From Spirochaetales bacterium (lineage in GTDB: Bacteria > Spirochaetota > Spirochaetia > DSM-27196 > Salinispiraceae), in assembly GCA_009991955.1 (NCBI GenBank), contig JAACWS010000024.1, positions 26,410-90,409 on the forward strand: a DNA stretch of 64,000 nucleotides, given 5' to 3'. Numbering within the stretch: the first letter of the stretch is position 1; every line of letters starts with the position of its first letter. This document shows positions 18,344 to 26,778 of this stretch, one piece after another. The notes under the pieces are model-generated. The model had not been told where the DNA came from, searched no databases, and saw only the letters and a program-made list of their open reading frames with translations. The position numbers and the translations under genes are program-made.

Positions 18344-19108
18344 ATGAATGCGTTACGACTCGCCGATGGGACTATGTATCCTCTTTTTCCCGCTGATGGG
18401 GACGATATTACTCGCTTAACCTTGTATCCCGCATCCCCCGGGGCCCATCCGGTTCAAATCAATCTCTATCAGGGACCGAGCCTCGAAGAGCTGAGTCCTC
18501 TCGGAGTACTACGAATGGAGGGTTCGGGTGCGGACTTATCTTTGGTACTCACCCGAGACCAAGATGACGGTCTTGAGGTTGTCGTAACCGATCTAGGGAA
18601 TGGGACGATTGCTACGAATTCCTTTCGTGTTGGTCAGGACGGGCCAAATTCCGAAGATGAGTCCTTTGGGGAAAACGGTGGATGGGAAGAACAATTGGCT
18701 CTGGTTGATAACTTCGAATCCCCGGAAACGGACCCGAGTCTTCCCATTCCCGATGATTTGGACTCCTTCGATATGGATACCGATCTTTTCCCTGACGAGA
18801 CCGAAGAAGAGTCAACTTTGGGAGCCGAATTTTTTGGCTATGAGGAAGCCGGAACCGACGAAAAAGCCGATCTAGATGATGAAGACATTTTTACCGACGA
18901 TGAAGACGACGATGAAGACGACGAAGAGCTGGGCGATGGCGATGAGACAAACGAGGGCTTTCAGGCCCTTACCCGTACACTTCCCCATCCTCTTGTTGTC
19001 GCAGGGGTTTCGTTTTTGGCCCTTGGAGTGTGTTTTGCCGCCGCCTACGGGGTCTTTTTTCTTCTAAAAGGCGAAAGTTACCCGTTACTGGAGCAGTTAT
19101 TACCCTAA
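18344..19108 (+). CDS. Tail-anchored acidic protein with DnaK substrate-domain-like N-terminus
   Basis: 254 aa, good ribosome site (GGAGG) upstream. Residues about 20-95 read TRLTLYPASPG, PVQINLYQGPSLEELSPLG and LEVVVTDLGNG, which matches strand order and key positions of the Hsp70/DnaK beta-sandwich substrate-binding domain (VxIxVYQGE...LG...LxVxAxDxxTG). There is no ATPase domain. Residues about 100-205 are a highly acidic low-complexity linker (DDEDDDEDDEELGDGDE). A single C-terminal helix (about 215-240) would anchor it in the inner membrane with the domain in the cytoplasm. uppP follows after 41 nt. The DnaK resemblance is by eye and needs structure-based confirmation. Confidence 0.6.
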   Translation: MNALRLADGTMYPLFPADGDDITRLTLYPASPGAHPVQINLYQGPSLEELSPLGVLRMEGSGADLSLVLTRDQDDGLEVVVTDLGNGTIATNSFRVGQDGPNSEDESFGENGGWEEQLALVDNFESPETDPSLPIPDDLDSFDMDTDLFPDETEEESTLGAEFFGYEEAGTDEKADLDDEDIFTDDEDDDEDDEELGDGDETNEGFQALTRTLPHPLVVAGVSFLALGVCFAAAYGVFFLLKGESYPLLEQLLP

Positions 19109-19149
19109 AATCCGCCCCACAAGGCTAGTTTGATAAAAAAAGGAAATCT

Positions 19150-19965
19150 ATGAACTATTTTGAATCAATTTCTCTCGGAGTTCTCCAAGGGTTTACCGAG
19201 TTCTTGCCCGTTTCAAGTTCCGGGCACCTGAGGGTACTGAAGGAGCTTCTCGGTCTTGGAGACGTGGACATCCTCTTTGATGTCCTTCTGCACGTTGCTA
19301 CCCTCTTGGCGACGTTTATCGTGTTTCGAAGACTTATTGGCAAGATACTGCTGGCTTTAGGGCGGGGTCTGGTTTACGGGCCACGTCGCAGTGCCGAGCT
19401 TTCCGACGACGACCGCGCCTACTGGCGATTAGCGGGAGTTATTGTTTTGACAACGTTCATTACCGGTGCTTTGGGCTTACTTATGAAAGACTGGGTAGAA
19501 GGGTTTTCGATTTCTTTGGTCTCTGGGCTCTTTATTGCTACGGGATTCATCCTTTTGGTTACTCGTTTTATACCCCTGGGGACAAAGTCCCTTGGGGACC
19601 TAGGCTGGAAAGAGGGCATTTTTCTTGGGTTTGTTCAAGGTTTAGGGGTGCTTCCGGGCATTTCCCGATCGGGAATTACCATTTCGGGGAGCCTTGGGGT
19701 TGGAATGAATCGAGACACCGCGGGGGAGTTTAGCTTTCTTATATCCCTGCCAGCGATTCTCGGCGCCTTGGTTCTAAGTCTTCGGGACTTGAATGAACTT
19801 TCCGGCTCGGTTTCCCTCGGGGTTCTTGGGGCGGGATTTGTCGCTTCGTTTCTTGTAGGATTAGGCAGTTTGGCCATGCTTCTTCGATTCGTGAGGGCTG
19901 GAAAGCTTTATTGGTTCAGTGGGTATCTTCTACCCCTTGGTATAGCGGGTCTTATATTTTTCTAA
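19150..19965 (+). CDS. uppP: Undecaprenyl-diphosphatase UppP (BacA)
   Basis: 271 aa polytopic membrane protein, about eight helices. Signature motifs are GFTEFLPVSSSGHL near the N-terminus and LPGISRSGITIS in the middle; both contain the residues that bind and cleave the pyrophosphate. It recycles the C55 lipid carrier for peptidoglycan and surface polysaccharides. AAAAAAAGGAAAT precedes the ATG. ftsK begins 33 nt after the stop, likely in the same operon. Confidence 0.95.
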   Translation: MNYFESISLGVLQGFTEFLPVSSSGHLRVLKELLGLGDVDILFDVLLHVATLLATFIVFRRLIGKILLALGRGLVYGPRRSAELSDDDRAYWRLAGVIVLTTFITGALGLLMKDWVEGFSISLVSGLFIATGFILLVTRFIPLGTKSLGDLGWKEGIFLGFVQGLGVLPGISRSGITISGSLGVGMNRDTAGEFSFLISLPAILGALVLSLRDLNELSGSVSLGVLGAGFVASFLVGLGSLAMLLRFVRAGKLYWFSGYLLPLGIAGLIFF

Positions 19966-19997
19966 AATCCGCCGACAATGGAAGTCGGAGGATTTTT

Positions 19998-22346
19998 GTG
20001 GATACTCGTTCGCATACTTCATTCTTAAGTACGGTTCTCTTCTGGGTAGCAGCCTTGGTAGGACTTACCCTCTTTGCCGCCGCACTTGAGACCTTTTGGG
20101 TACCTGGGGATGCCCCGATCCTTATTCGACTTCTAGCCTTGCCTGGGGGCTTTGCCTTCGATGCTTTCCACATCGTATCCTTCTATATTCCCGGCTTCTT
20201 AGTCTACCAGGGATTCTTAGCCCGAAGGGATCGAGTTTCGTGGAATGAGGGGCTGTCATCTTTGGTGAGTATTTTTCCTGCCCTGTCCTTTGCGTTGGTT
20301 GCACGAATCTTTTTTACTGCAAACTACGAACTAAGTCCTCTCATTCGCTGGTCGATCCAAACCTTTACTATCGAAGGGACCTTGATGATATGGTCTTTGT
20401 TCGGGGTGTTCACCGGCCTCATTAGTTTTCGATTAGGCCGGTCAGTAGAGCGGGTACCAGAAACCAAAGTGGAAATCGATACCCCCCATCAAACCACCGG
20501 TGATCTTCGTAAAGATCCATGGTTCTTCCCCGAAAATTCGACTACCGACGAGGTTGTCGAAACGAAAGAACCGGAGACAGAAACGATTCTGGAAGTGGCC
20601 GGCGATGCCGAGCCGGAGTCTTTCGTGTCGGTAGAATCAGAAATAATTGGCGAACCAGAAATGATGCCCGAGGTCGCACCCGTGCCCGAGGTCGCAGACG
20701 ACGAAGTCGAGGTCTTTTTTAGCCGCGGCCGTTTAACAACTGTTGAGCCGGAGGTAGCGATAGAACTGGAAGCTGAAGAGTTTGAGGAACCAGAAATCGA
20801 GTTCGATCTTGCACTCGAACCCGAGGTAATCGAGGAGACTCTTTTAGACGAGCCCATTATCGACGAACCGGTGAACGATGACCCGGTGGACGAGACAATT
20901 CTGCCTCCCCCCGAGCCACCGAGGTATCAAGGAACCTACGACGTGCCAATTCGGGGAATTCTCGATATCTTCGAGAACGAACACCACTGGCAAATAGACC
21001 AAACAGCCACCGATGCCGCAGAGGTCCTGCGAACTACCCTGCAGGAATTTGGAATTCAGGCCGAGGTAACGGGGATTCGCAAGGGCCCGGTTATTACCAT
21101 GTTCGAAATTCTTCCCGCTCCGGGGGTCAAGCTGACCCGAATTGTAAACTTAGCGGACAATATTGCCCTGCGGTTAGCGGCTGAAAGCGTGCGAATAGTA
21201 GCCCCTATTCCCGGGAAACACGCGGTTGGTATCGAAATTCCTAATAAAAATCGGCATCTGGTCGGATTTGCCGAGCTCCTTCAGGATCCCCTCTTCCACG
21301 ATCCAAAGCACGAAATCCCCGTAGCCCTGGGGAAAGATATAACCGGCGACGCCCAGATTGTAGACCTCGCCCGGACACCCCACCTACTTATTGCGGGAGC
21401 CACAGGAAGTGGAAAGTCGGTCTGCGTTAATAGCCTGATATGTTCGGTGCTCTATAGACGAAGCCCGGAGGAGGTCAAAATGATTTTGATCGACCCCAAG
21501 ATCGTTGAGCTCAAGTTCTATAACGATATTCCCCATCTCTTGACCCCGGTAATTACCGACCCCAAGAAGGCCTTTCAGGCCCTCCAGTGGTGTATTTACG
21601 AAATGGAGCGGCGGTACAGTCTTCTCGATGCGATGGCGGTACGAGACATTCGCAGTTACAACAAGAAAATCAAGGTTAAACAAATTGCAACCACCTCTCT
21701 CCCCTACATTGTTGTGGTAATCGACGAATTTGCAGACCTCATGGCGACCACGGGGAAAGAACTCGAAAGTACCCTGGCCCGATTGGCGGCCATGAGCCGG
21801 GCGGTCGGAATCCACTTAGTCCTGGCAACCCAGCGACCGAGTACCGACGTAATTACCGGATTAATCAAGGCAAACATACCAAGTCGCATCGCCTTCATGG
21901 TAGCGAGCAAAATTGATAGCCGCATTATCCTCGATGCTATGGGAGCGGAGAAACTTCTGGGTAAGGGGGACATGCTCTTTACTAGCGCCTGGAACCCCTT
22001 CCCAACCCGTATGCAAGGGGCTTTTTTGTCCGAAGAAGAGGTAGAGCGGATTGTTGCCCACGTCCGACAGATGGGCAAGCCAGACTACATAGATGACGAA
22101 ATTTTTATCGAAGATGATGATGAGGGATTTTACCAAGAAGACTTGGAAGACCCCCTCATGGATAAGGCTATCGAAATTGTTGTGAGTGCCGGCAAAGCCT
22201 CGGCGAGTTACCTTCAGCGACGGCTGAAGATTGGCTATAACCGGGCGGCCCGAATGGTCGAAATGCTCGAGGGCATGGGTATAGTTGGCCCCCAGAACGG
22301 TTCGAAGGCCCGGGAGGTTCTGCGAAACCCCGAGGCGGTCCGTTAG
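19998..22346 (+). CDS. ftsK: DNA translocase FtsK/SpoIIIE
   Basis: 782 aa from the GTG at 19998, chosen because GGAGG lies 7 nt upstream and an earlier in-frame ATG would overlap uppP. About four N-terminal membrane helices (residues to ~150) are followed by an acidic, EPE-rich linker (~155-305), the alpha domain, the beta RecA-type motor with Walker A GATGSGKS (~467-474) and Walker B VVVIDEFADLMA (~572), and a C-terminal gamma winged helix (SYLQRRLKIGYNRAARMVE) that reads polar DNA motifs. It segregates chromosome termini at the division septum. Meets the PHP gene tail to tail with a 4-bp overlap. Confidence 0.95.
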   Translation: MDTRSHTSFLSTVLFWVAALVGLTLFAAALETFWVPGDAPILIRLLALPGGFAFDAFHIVSFYIPGFLVYQGFLARRDRVSWNEGLSSLVSIFPALSFALVARIFFTANYELSPLIRWSIQTFTIEGTLMIWSLFGVFTGLISFRLGRSVERVPETKVEIDTPHQTTGDLRKDPWFFPENSTTDEVVETKEPETETILEVAGDAEPESFVSVESEIIGEPEMMPEVAPVPEVADDEVEVFFSRGRLTTVEPEVAIELEAEEFEEPEIEFDLALEPEVIEETLLDEPIIDEPVNDDPVDETILPPPEPPRYQGTYDVPIRGILDIFENEHHWQIDQTATDAAEVLRTTLQEFGIQAEVTGIRKGPVITMFEILPAPGVKLTRIVNLADNIALRLAAESVRIVAPIPGKHAVGIEIPNKNRHLVGFAELLQDPLFHDPKHEIPVALGKDITGDAQIVDLARTPHLLIAGATGSGKSVCVNSLICSVLYRRSPEEVKMILIDPKIVELKFYNDIPHLLTPVITDPKKAFQALQWCIYEMERRYSLLDAMAVRDIRSYNKKIKVKQIATTSLPYIVVVIDEFADLMATTGKELESTLARLAAMSRAVGIHLVLATQRPSTDVITGLIKANIPSRIAFMVASKIDSRIILDAMGAEKLLGKGDMLFTSAWNPFPTRMQGAFLSEEEVERIVAHVRQMGKPDYIDDEIFIEDDDEGFYQEDLEDPLMDKAIEIVVSAGKASASYLQRRLKIGYNRAARMVEMLEGMGIVGPQNGSKAREVLRNPEAVR

Positions 22347-23128
22347 GTTTTTCTGCTGGGAAATCCCCATACCCCCGCAACCCAGTTCGTGGGAGGTTGG
22401 GGCAACTGATCGTTTCCCCGGGCCCTGGCTATAGCCAGGGCCTTTTTTAATTCCCCAAAGCTGCAGTGTTCGGCCTCAAATTCGGTGTACCGTTGGGCGA
22501 GATCTTCCAAGATATGGCAGTCCGAGTTGGCGACGAAGGGAAGCTTACCCCGGCGAATTCTTTTGGTGCTTTCGTCTGGAGGCAGGGTAATTTCGACTGC
22601 GTCGAAGGGGTCTGTGGGGAGGAAACCCAGTTGGCTAAAAAGGGAGTCCCTGGGCTTGTCGATGTGGGCGGGGACAAAAATTCCCCCCCGTTGGTGTACC
22701 TCCGAGAGAGCAGTCGAAATGTCGAGGGCCGAGGCGGGGGTTAGTAAGAAATAAACTTGGTCTAGAATTTCTTCTTGGGAATTTACGAGAAGCTGGGGAT
22801 AGTAGAAGTTTTCGTCAACCGGAAAACGAGAAAGGCCGGAATACACCAGATTTTGAAAATCCAGGGCCCCGTCGAGGTCTTCGAATAAACACAGGCAGTG
22901 TACCTCTTCGAGGGTAGTGAGCTCCATACCGAAAACGGGAACGATTCTTTCTTGACGGCAGCAATCTTGGTGGGCGGGGCCGTTGGCACAGGAGTTATGG
23001 TCGGTGAGGGCGAGCATGTCAAGACCGAGACTAGCGGCCCTACGGGCGAGAGTTCGGGGGCTTACATCGATGTCGGCACAGGGCGAGAGGCAGCTGTGGA
23101 CGTGGAGATCAGCTCGGTACCGAGGCAT
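22343..23128 (-). CDS. PHP-domain phosphoesterase-like protein of the hydrogenase island
   Basis: About 261 aa from the ATG at 23128 (MPRYRADLHVHS); an in-frame start at 23200 adds a non-conserved tail. PHP motifs: DLHVHSCLSPCADIDVSP, ALTDHNS, GMELTT, FVPAHIDKP, and FVANSDCH near the end, so the metal-binding His/Asp set looks complete. PHP proteins hydrolyse phosphoesters (nucleotides, polynucleotides or histidinol phosphate); substrate unknown. It is the last gene of the rex-led minus-strand operon and overlaps the DRTGG gene by 20 bp. PHP genes often accompany trimeric hydrogenase clusters, which supports a linked but undefined role. Confidence 0.85.
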   Translation of the reverse strand: MPRYRADLHVHSCLSPCADIDVSPRTLARRAASLGLDMLALTDHNSCANGPAHQDCCRQERIVPVFGMELTTLEEVHCLCLFEDLDGALDFQNLVYSGLSRFPVDENFYYPQLLVNSQEEILDQVYFLLTPASALDISTALSEVHQRGGIFVPAHIDKPRDSLFSQLGFLPTDPFDAVEITLPPDESTKRIRRGKLPFVANSDCHILEDLAQRYTEFEAEHCSFGELKKALAIARARGNDQLPQPPTNWVAGVWGFPSRKT

Positions 23129-23489
23129 TCGGGGTGTACAAGAGCTGGTAGAGTTTGCCCGAGAGGATGAATTGATTTTCTGTCGACCGATAGAGCCCAA
23201 TCCCCTCGTCTTTACACGACTGAATCATATCTTCAGGAACCGTACGACTGCTACAGACAAAAATTGCGCTTGCACCGGTTAAGGTTGCCACGGCAACGGT
23301 GTTCTTGTGGGCCTGGATCGTCAAAAACGCGCATCCCTCTTGGGCGTTGGCCATTGCATCGGACAAGAGATCACTGGTGAATCCGCTGGAAATAAGGGTT
23401 CCTTGGGGTGCGGCCACGATAATTTCGAGACCAAGATCCTGGGCAACTGTTTCCGATCTTACGGCCTGGGGTTCAAGGAGATTATTCAC
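23109..23489 (-). CDS. DRTGG-domain protein (second of two)
   Basis: About 126 aa from a GTG at 23489 that follows GGAGGG; a TTG at 23501 is the alternative. The sequence LEIIVAAPQGTLISSGFTSDLLSDAMANA and later ILTGASAIFVCSSR-like segments match the small alpha/beta DRTGG domain, also found in phosphotransacetylase and HPr-kinase-type proteins, where it is thought to bind nucleotides or regulators. Stand-alone copies recur beside rex and hydABC in anaerobes. A second DRTGG gene lies at 24451. Molecular role unknown. Confidence 0.72.
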   Translation of the reverse strand: MNNLLEPQAVRSETVAQDLGLEIIVAAPQGTLISSGFTSDLLSDAMANAQEGCAFLTIQAHKNTVAVATLTGASAIFVCSSRTVPEDMIQSCKDEGIGLYRSTENQFILSGKLYQLLYTPNASVPS

Positions 23490-23527
23490 ACTACCCTCCA
23501 AAGGTAATTATTGTGTATTCCGCCTGT

Positions 23528-24454
23528 TTACACCGACGGTTCAGCACGGAGGCGAAAACTCGTAACGACTCGGGTGCCACTCGGGCCACCAGAAATTGAG
23601 AACTCGTCACTCACCCTTTTCGTATTTGGCAGGCCCATACCCGCCCCAAAGCCTAGAGACCGAACCCACTCATTCGCCGTCGACCAGCCCTCGATGAGGG
23701 CAGACTCGAGGTCTTCTATTCCCGGCCCTAGATCTTGAGCCACTATTTCTGCGGTTTCTTCGGTCAGCTTGAAACTGAGGGTTCCACCAAGGGAGTGACA
23801 GACTTGGTTCATCTCCAGCTCGTAACTGGCAACAGCAACCTTACGGGCGATTTTTGATCCTATTCCCCGGTCTACAAGAATTTTCTTTATCTCGGTTGAG
23901 GCTTTTCCGGCGTTTTCGAAGTCAAATTTCCGGGTTGTGTATTCCCGAATGAGCACTCCGCCGGCTTCGGAAGTAGGCTGGGGATTAAGGCTACTTTCGA
24001 GTAAAGCCATTTCTTTATTCATTGCAATAAGGAGGTGAACCAGAATGTCCCGGCTGGTAAGTATCCCTACCAGTTCGCCGTGTTTATTCAGGACCGGGAA
24101 ACGACCAAATCTATGTTTTTCCATTGTGCTAATGGCAAAACTCAGGGGCATGTCGTCTTCAAGCGAGATAACGTTCTTGGTCATTCGGTCTGCGGCTGAG
24201 TCTCCCATAGCCCCTTGCTGAAGGCACCGAATAATATCGTCCATGCTAATAATGCCATAGAGTCGACCCCCTTCGGCGATTGGAATGCCCGAAATATTAT
24301 TGTCCCGCATGATTCCCTGAAGTTCGGCGAGAGTGCTCGTTCGGCTACCAACCCGAAGTTCGCGGGTCATGACATCCCACACTTTCATCCGGTACATGAG
24401 CTCGATCATGTGGCTGGGAGCGTTATCGGTACCGAGGATGAAGCTATTACTCAA
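23528..24454 (-). CDS. CBS-pair protein with GHKL/anti-sigma-type ATPase domain
   Basis: About 308 aa from a TTG whose last two bases overlap the TGA of the upstream DRTGG gene (TTGA); GGGAGGAAGG precedes it. An ATG at 24409 is possible. Residues about 20-140 form two CBS motifs (VWDVMTRELRVGS; MTKNVISLEDDMPLSF) that usually sense adenine nucleotides. The C-terminal half is an HATPase of the RsbW/anti-sigma kind: ASYELEMNQVCHSLGG (N box), DLGPGIEDLE (G1), LGFGAGMGLPNTKRVSDEF (G2). Probably an energy- or redox-responsive regulator of the hydrogenase; whether it phosphorylates anything is unknown. Confidence 0.8.
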   Translation of the reverse strand: MSNSFILGTDNAPSHMIELMYRMKVWDVMTRELRVGSRTSTLAELQGIMRDNNISGIPIAEGGRLYGIISMDDIIRCLQQGAMGDSAADRMTKNVISLEDDMPLSFAISTMEKHRFGRFPVLNKHGELVGILTSRDILVHLLIAMNKEMALLESSLNPQPTSEAGGVLIREYTTRKFDFENAGKASTEIKKILVDRGIGSKIARKVAVASYELEMNQVCHSLGGTLSFKLTEETAEIVAQDLGPGIEDLESALIEGWSTANEWVRSLGFGAGMGLPNTKRVSDEFSISGGPSGTRVVTSFRLRAEPSV

Positions 24455-24822
24455 TCTAAATGTCCTTCCTCCCGGAGGATGCATCCCAAAATTGCGCAGG
24501 TACGGAACATTCTCTCGGGGGTTGCCAGAAGTGTTTTGTTGAGTTCGGTAGCGAGGGCGAGCATGCCCGGTTGGGGCTTTTTGTTATTTACAAGCAACAC
24601 ACCCCGGGCGCCAACAATGTCGGCGGTTCGAATGGATTGTTCGGTGCTCAGGGAAGTTATTAGAAGAAACTCCTCGTCGTCCAGGACCAGGACGTCACTC
24701 ATGAGGTCGCTAGCGACAAAGTTTGTTACTTCTGCTTCTTCAAAGGTATGACATGAATAATGGACAGTGGCCGTTAAGGCTTGGACAATTCGATCATACC
24801 TCATGGGCTGTTCCGAGCTCAT
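24451..24822 (-). CDS. DRTGG-domain protein (first of two)
   Basis: 123 aa. VTNFVASDLMSDVLVLDDEEFLLITSL and IVGARGVLLVNNKKP fit a minimal DRTGG domain. It overlaps the end of rex by 29 bp (or 11 bp if begun at the internal ATG at 24804) and the TTG start of the CBS-ATPase gene by 4 bp, so it is embedded in one operon. It likely binds a small ligand or the neighbouring ATPase. Low sequence identity to the DRTGG protein at 23109, so the two are not a recent duplication. Confidence 0.7.
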   Translation of the reverse strand: MSSEQPMRYDRIVQALTATVHYSCHTFEEAEVTNFVASDLMSDVLVLDDEEFLLITSLSTEQSIRTADIVGARGVLLVNNKKPQPGMLALATELNKTLLATPERMFRTCAILGCILREEGHLD

Positions 24823-25486
24823 TTTCTTCCGATACCCTCAGCTGTTCCATGTTGATGAGGTAGAAGAGATTCTCTAACTCGAGCCCGATATTTACGTTAT
24901 GTACCGTACAGTTATGGGGACAGGTTTGACGGTCGCATTTTCCCTGACACTTTAGTTCTACACTGGTAAAGTTCAGAAAGCCCCTAATTCCCGAGTGAAT
25001 CATATCGTCAAAAACTCGGTTTGCCGAGGATTCGGGAACCGAAATGATAGCTACTTCTACATCATTTGCCTTTACAAAATAATTAAGGTCTTCCATTGGC
25101 AGGATTGGAACTTGTGCTTCTCTATCAATTTTTGCTGGGTCATTGTCGAAAGCGGCGAGAACCCGAATACCTTCTTTATCGAATTCTTTGTAGTTCATAA
25201 GGGCAGTTCCGATTCGTCCACAACCGACAATTACAACATCCTGCCGTTCTTGTTTTCCGAGAATCTCGCGAAGCTCGGTCATGAGGGTATCGATATTATA
25301 CCCCCCTCTTTTATTCCCCTGAATATTTATGAGGGAGAAGTCTTTTCGGACAACCGCAGGGGTTACACCGACCGCATCGCCCAGATTATTAGAAAATACA
25401 TTGACGATTCCTAGACTCTTCAGCTTCTTAAGAACCCTCAAATAGCGGACTAGCCTGAGGACCAGACTTTTGTTCATTTGGCTCAT
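24794..25486 (-). CDS. rex: Redox-sensing transcriptional repressor Rex
   Basis: 230 aa. N-terminal winged helix (VFSNNLGDAVGVTPAVVRKDFS), then a Rossmann fold with VVIVGCGRIGTAL for NAD(H). Rex represses fermentation and hydrogenase genes at low NADH/NAD+. A C-terminal insert C-x3-C-x4-C-x3-C (CQGKCDRQTCPHNC), placed just before the swapped helix GLELENLFYL, is not part of classical Rex and could bind metal or an Fe-S cluster, or sense oxidants; this is inference. AAGGT precedes the ATG and TATAAT lies at 25506-25511 on the minus strand. It diverges from hydC, the expected target. Confidence 0.94.
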   Translation of the reverse strand: MSQMNKSLVLRLVRYLRVLKKLKSLGIVNVFSNNLGDAVGVTPAVVRKDFSLINIQGNKRGGYNIDTLMTELREILGKQERQDVVIVGCGRIGTALMNYKEFDKEGIRVLAAFDNDPAKIDREAQVPILPMEDLNYFVKANDVEVAIISVPESSANRVFDDMIHSGIRGFLNFTSVELKCQGKCDRQTCPHNCTVHNVNIGLELENLFYLINMEQLRVSEENELGTAHEV

Positions 25487-25527
25487 TTAATATTACCTTT
25501 ATCACATTATAATCGACTCATTAGCTC

Positions 25528-25585
25528 TTACCTATTCTACTGTAGATTTTAAATGAACACAACAATATTAAAAAGTAATAGGTAA
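25528..25585. promoter_or_regulatory. 9-bp inverted repeats in the rex-hydC divergent promoter region
   Basis: TTACCTATT (25528-25536) and AATAGGTAA (25577-25585) form a perfect 9-bp inverted repeat with a 40-nt spacer. The left arm lies in the expected -35 area of rex (its TATAAT is at 25506-25511); the right arm is 16 nt upstream of the hydC -35. A pair of operators bound by a looping or dimeric regulator is plausible. No perfect canonical Rex palindrome was found. Confidence 0.45.
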
Positions 25586-25601
25586 TTTTATATCAAATGA
25601 C

Positions 25602-25630
25602 TTGCCACTTATTACGAGTCATTATAGAAT
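25602..25630 (+). promoter_or_regulatory. Sigma-70-type promoter of the hyd operon
   Basis: TTGCCA (25602-25607), 17-nt spacer, TAGAAT (25625-25630). The predicted start near 25637 gives a leader of about 70 nt before the GTG of hydC at 25707. Confidence 0.55.
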
Positions 25631-25706
25631 GAGAAGTACCAAAAATCACGACCGAAGGCAAGGAATTTCGTACCAGGAAAGGCTTTGCTCCACCGAGGAG
25701 GAACTC

Positions 25707-26192
25707 GTGCCCGTATCAACGACGGAAGAGTTAAAAATCACCGATGGTCTGATGGAGTTCGTTCAGGAATGGAAAAATAAGCCTGGAAACCTCATCATGA
25801 TCCTCCACCGTACCCAACAAGAGTACGGTTTTGTCCCCCGCAAGATTGCAATGGATCTGGCAAAGGTGCTCGATGTGCCCCTGGCAAAGATCTACGGCGT
25901 CATCACCTTTTATCATTTCTTTAAACTCGAAAAACCGGGGAAAAATCAAATTTCTGTGTGTATGGGAACTGCCTGTTACCTTAAAGGAGCAGGGGACCTC
26001 ATTCAGGAAATTGAAAACGTCATAGGGATTGGGGTTAACCAAACTACCGACGACCAGGAGTTTTCCCTCGAATCTGTCCGCTGTGTTGGATGTTGTGGTT
26101 TGGCCCCGGTTCTAACGGTGAACGGCGAAGTATACGGCAAGTTGAAAAAAGACCAAATTGCCGAAATTGTCGCAAAGCACCGGGGAGCCTAG
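25707..26192 (+). CDS. hydC: HydC: NuoE-like [2Fe-2S] subunit of trimeric [FeFe]-hydrogenase
   Basis: 162 aa from the GTG at 25707, with GAGGAGG 5 nt upstream; an in-frame TTG at 25602 lies inside the promoter and is rejected. Helical N-terminus then a thioredoxin-like domain with CMGTACY and RCVGCCGLAP, giving the four cysteines of the NuoE-type [2Fe-2S] cluster. In HydABC complexes this subunit passes electrons between HydB and the other clusters. First gene of the island on this strand; the next gene starts 10 nt later. Confidence 0.92.
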   Translation: MPVSTTEELKITDGLMEFVQEWKNKPGNLIMILHRTQQEYGFVPRKIAMDLAKVLDVPLAKIYGVITFYHFFKLEKPGKNQISVCMGTACYLKGAGDLIQEIENVIGIGVNQTTDDQEFSLESVRCVGCCGLAPVLTVNGEVYGKLKKDQIAEIVAKHRGA

Positions 26193-26202
26193 GTCTCATT
26201 CT

Positions 26203-26778
26203 ATGCACGCTGAGCTGGGCGATTTCCTGAGCGAAATCGTGCAGAACGCTATCGAAAGTGGTGGCGACGTAATTCGGGTCGAGATACTTCAAGATCCGGA
26301 GCACTTCGAGTTCATTGTAAGCGATAACGGCAGAGGAATAGATAGGTCGGGAATAGAACGGGCCATGAACCCCTTTTATTCCGACGGTACCAAACATCCT
26401 GGAAGAAGGGTAGGTCTTGGCCTTCCTTTTCTTGTTCAGGCTGTGCAAGCGGTAGAGGGTGTGTTCGAATTCGAAAGCGAACCAGGAAAGGGTACCCGGG
26501 TTAGGGGGAGTTTTCCCCTGGCTCACCTAGATACCCCACCCTTGGGAGATATCGTTTTTTCGATGGTAAGTTGCCTGGCTTTTCCAGGAACCTTCGAGAT
26601 GTACCTCCGCCGTACGAAGATCTATCCCAATAATCCCAAAGCTTCGTTGGACTACACCATCGAAAGGAACGAATTGTTAGATGCCCTTGGGGGGCTAGAA
26701 ACCCCGGGAGCTATGGCTTTAATCCGAGAGTATATCGAGTCCCAGGAGGAAGAATATGGCCAAATTGACCTTAGATGA
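26203..26778 (+). CDS. GHKL-type ATP-binding protein of the hydrogenase island
   Basis: 191 aa from the ATG at 26203. Histidine-kinase-like ATPase boxes are visible: EIVQNAIESGG (N box, with the Asn), DNGRGID (G1) and VGLGLPF (G2). There is no histidine phosphoacceptor domain, receiver or membrane segment, so it is not a normal sensor kinase. Similar small ATPases recur between hydC and hydB in anaerobes and probably serve regulation or assembly. The next gene begins 23 bp before this one ends, so translation is coupled. Partner unknown. Confidence 0.82.
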   Translation: MHAELGDFLSEIVQNAIESGGDVIRVEILQDPEHFEFIVSDNGRGIDRSGIERAMNPFYSDGTKHPGRRVGLGLPFLVQAVQAVEGVFEFESEPGKGTRVRGSFPLAHLDTPPLGDIVFSMVSCLAFPGTFEMYLRRTKIYPNNPKASLDYTIERNELLDALGGLETPGAMALIREYIESQEEEYGQIDLR

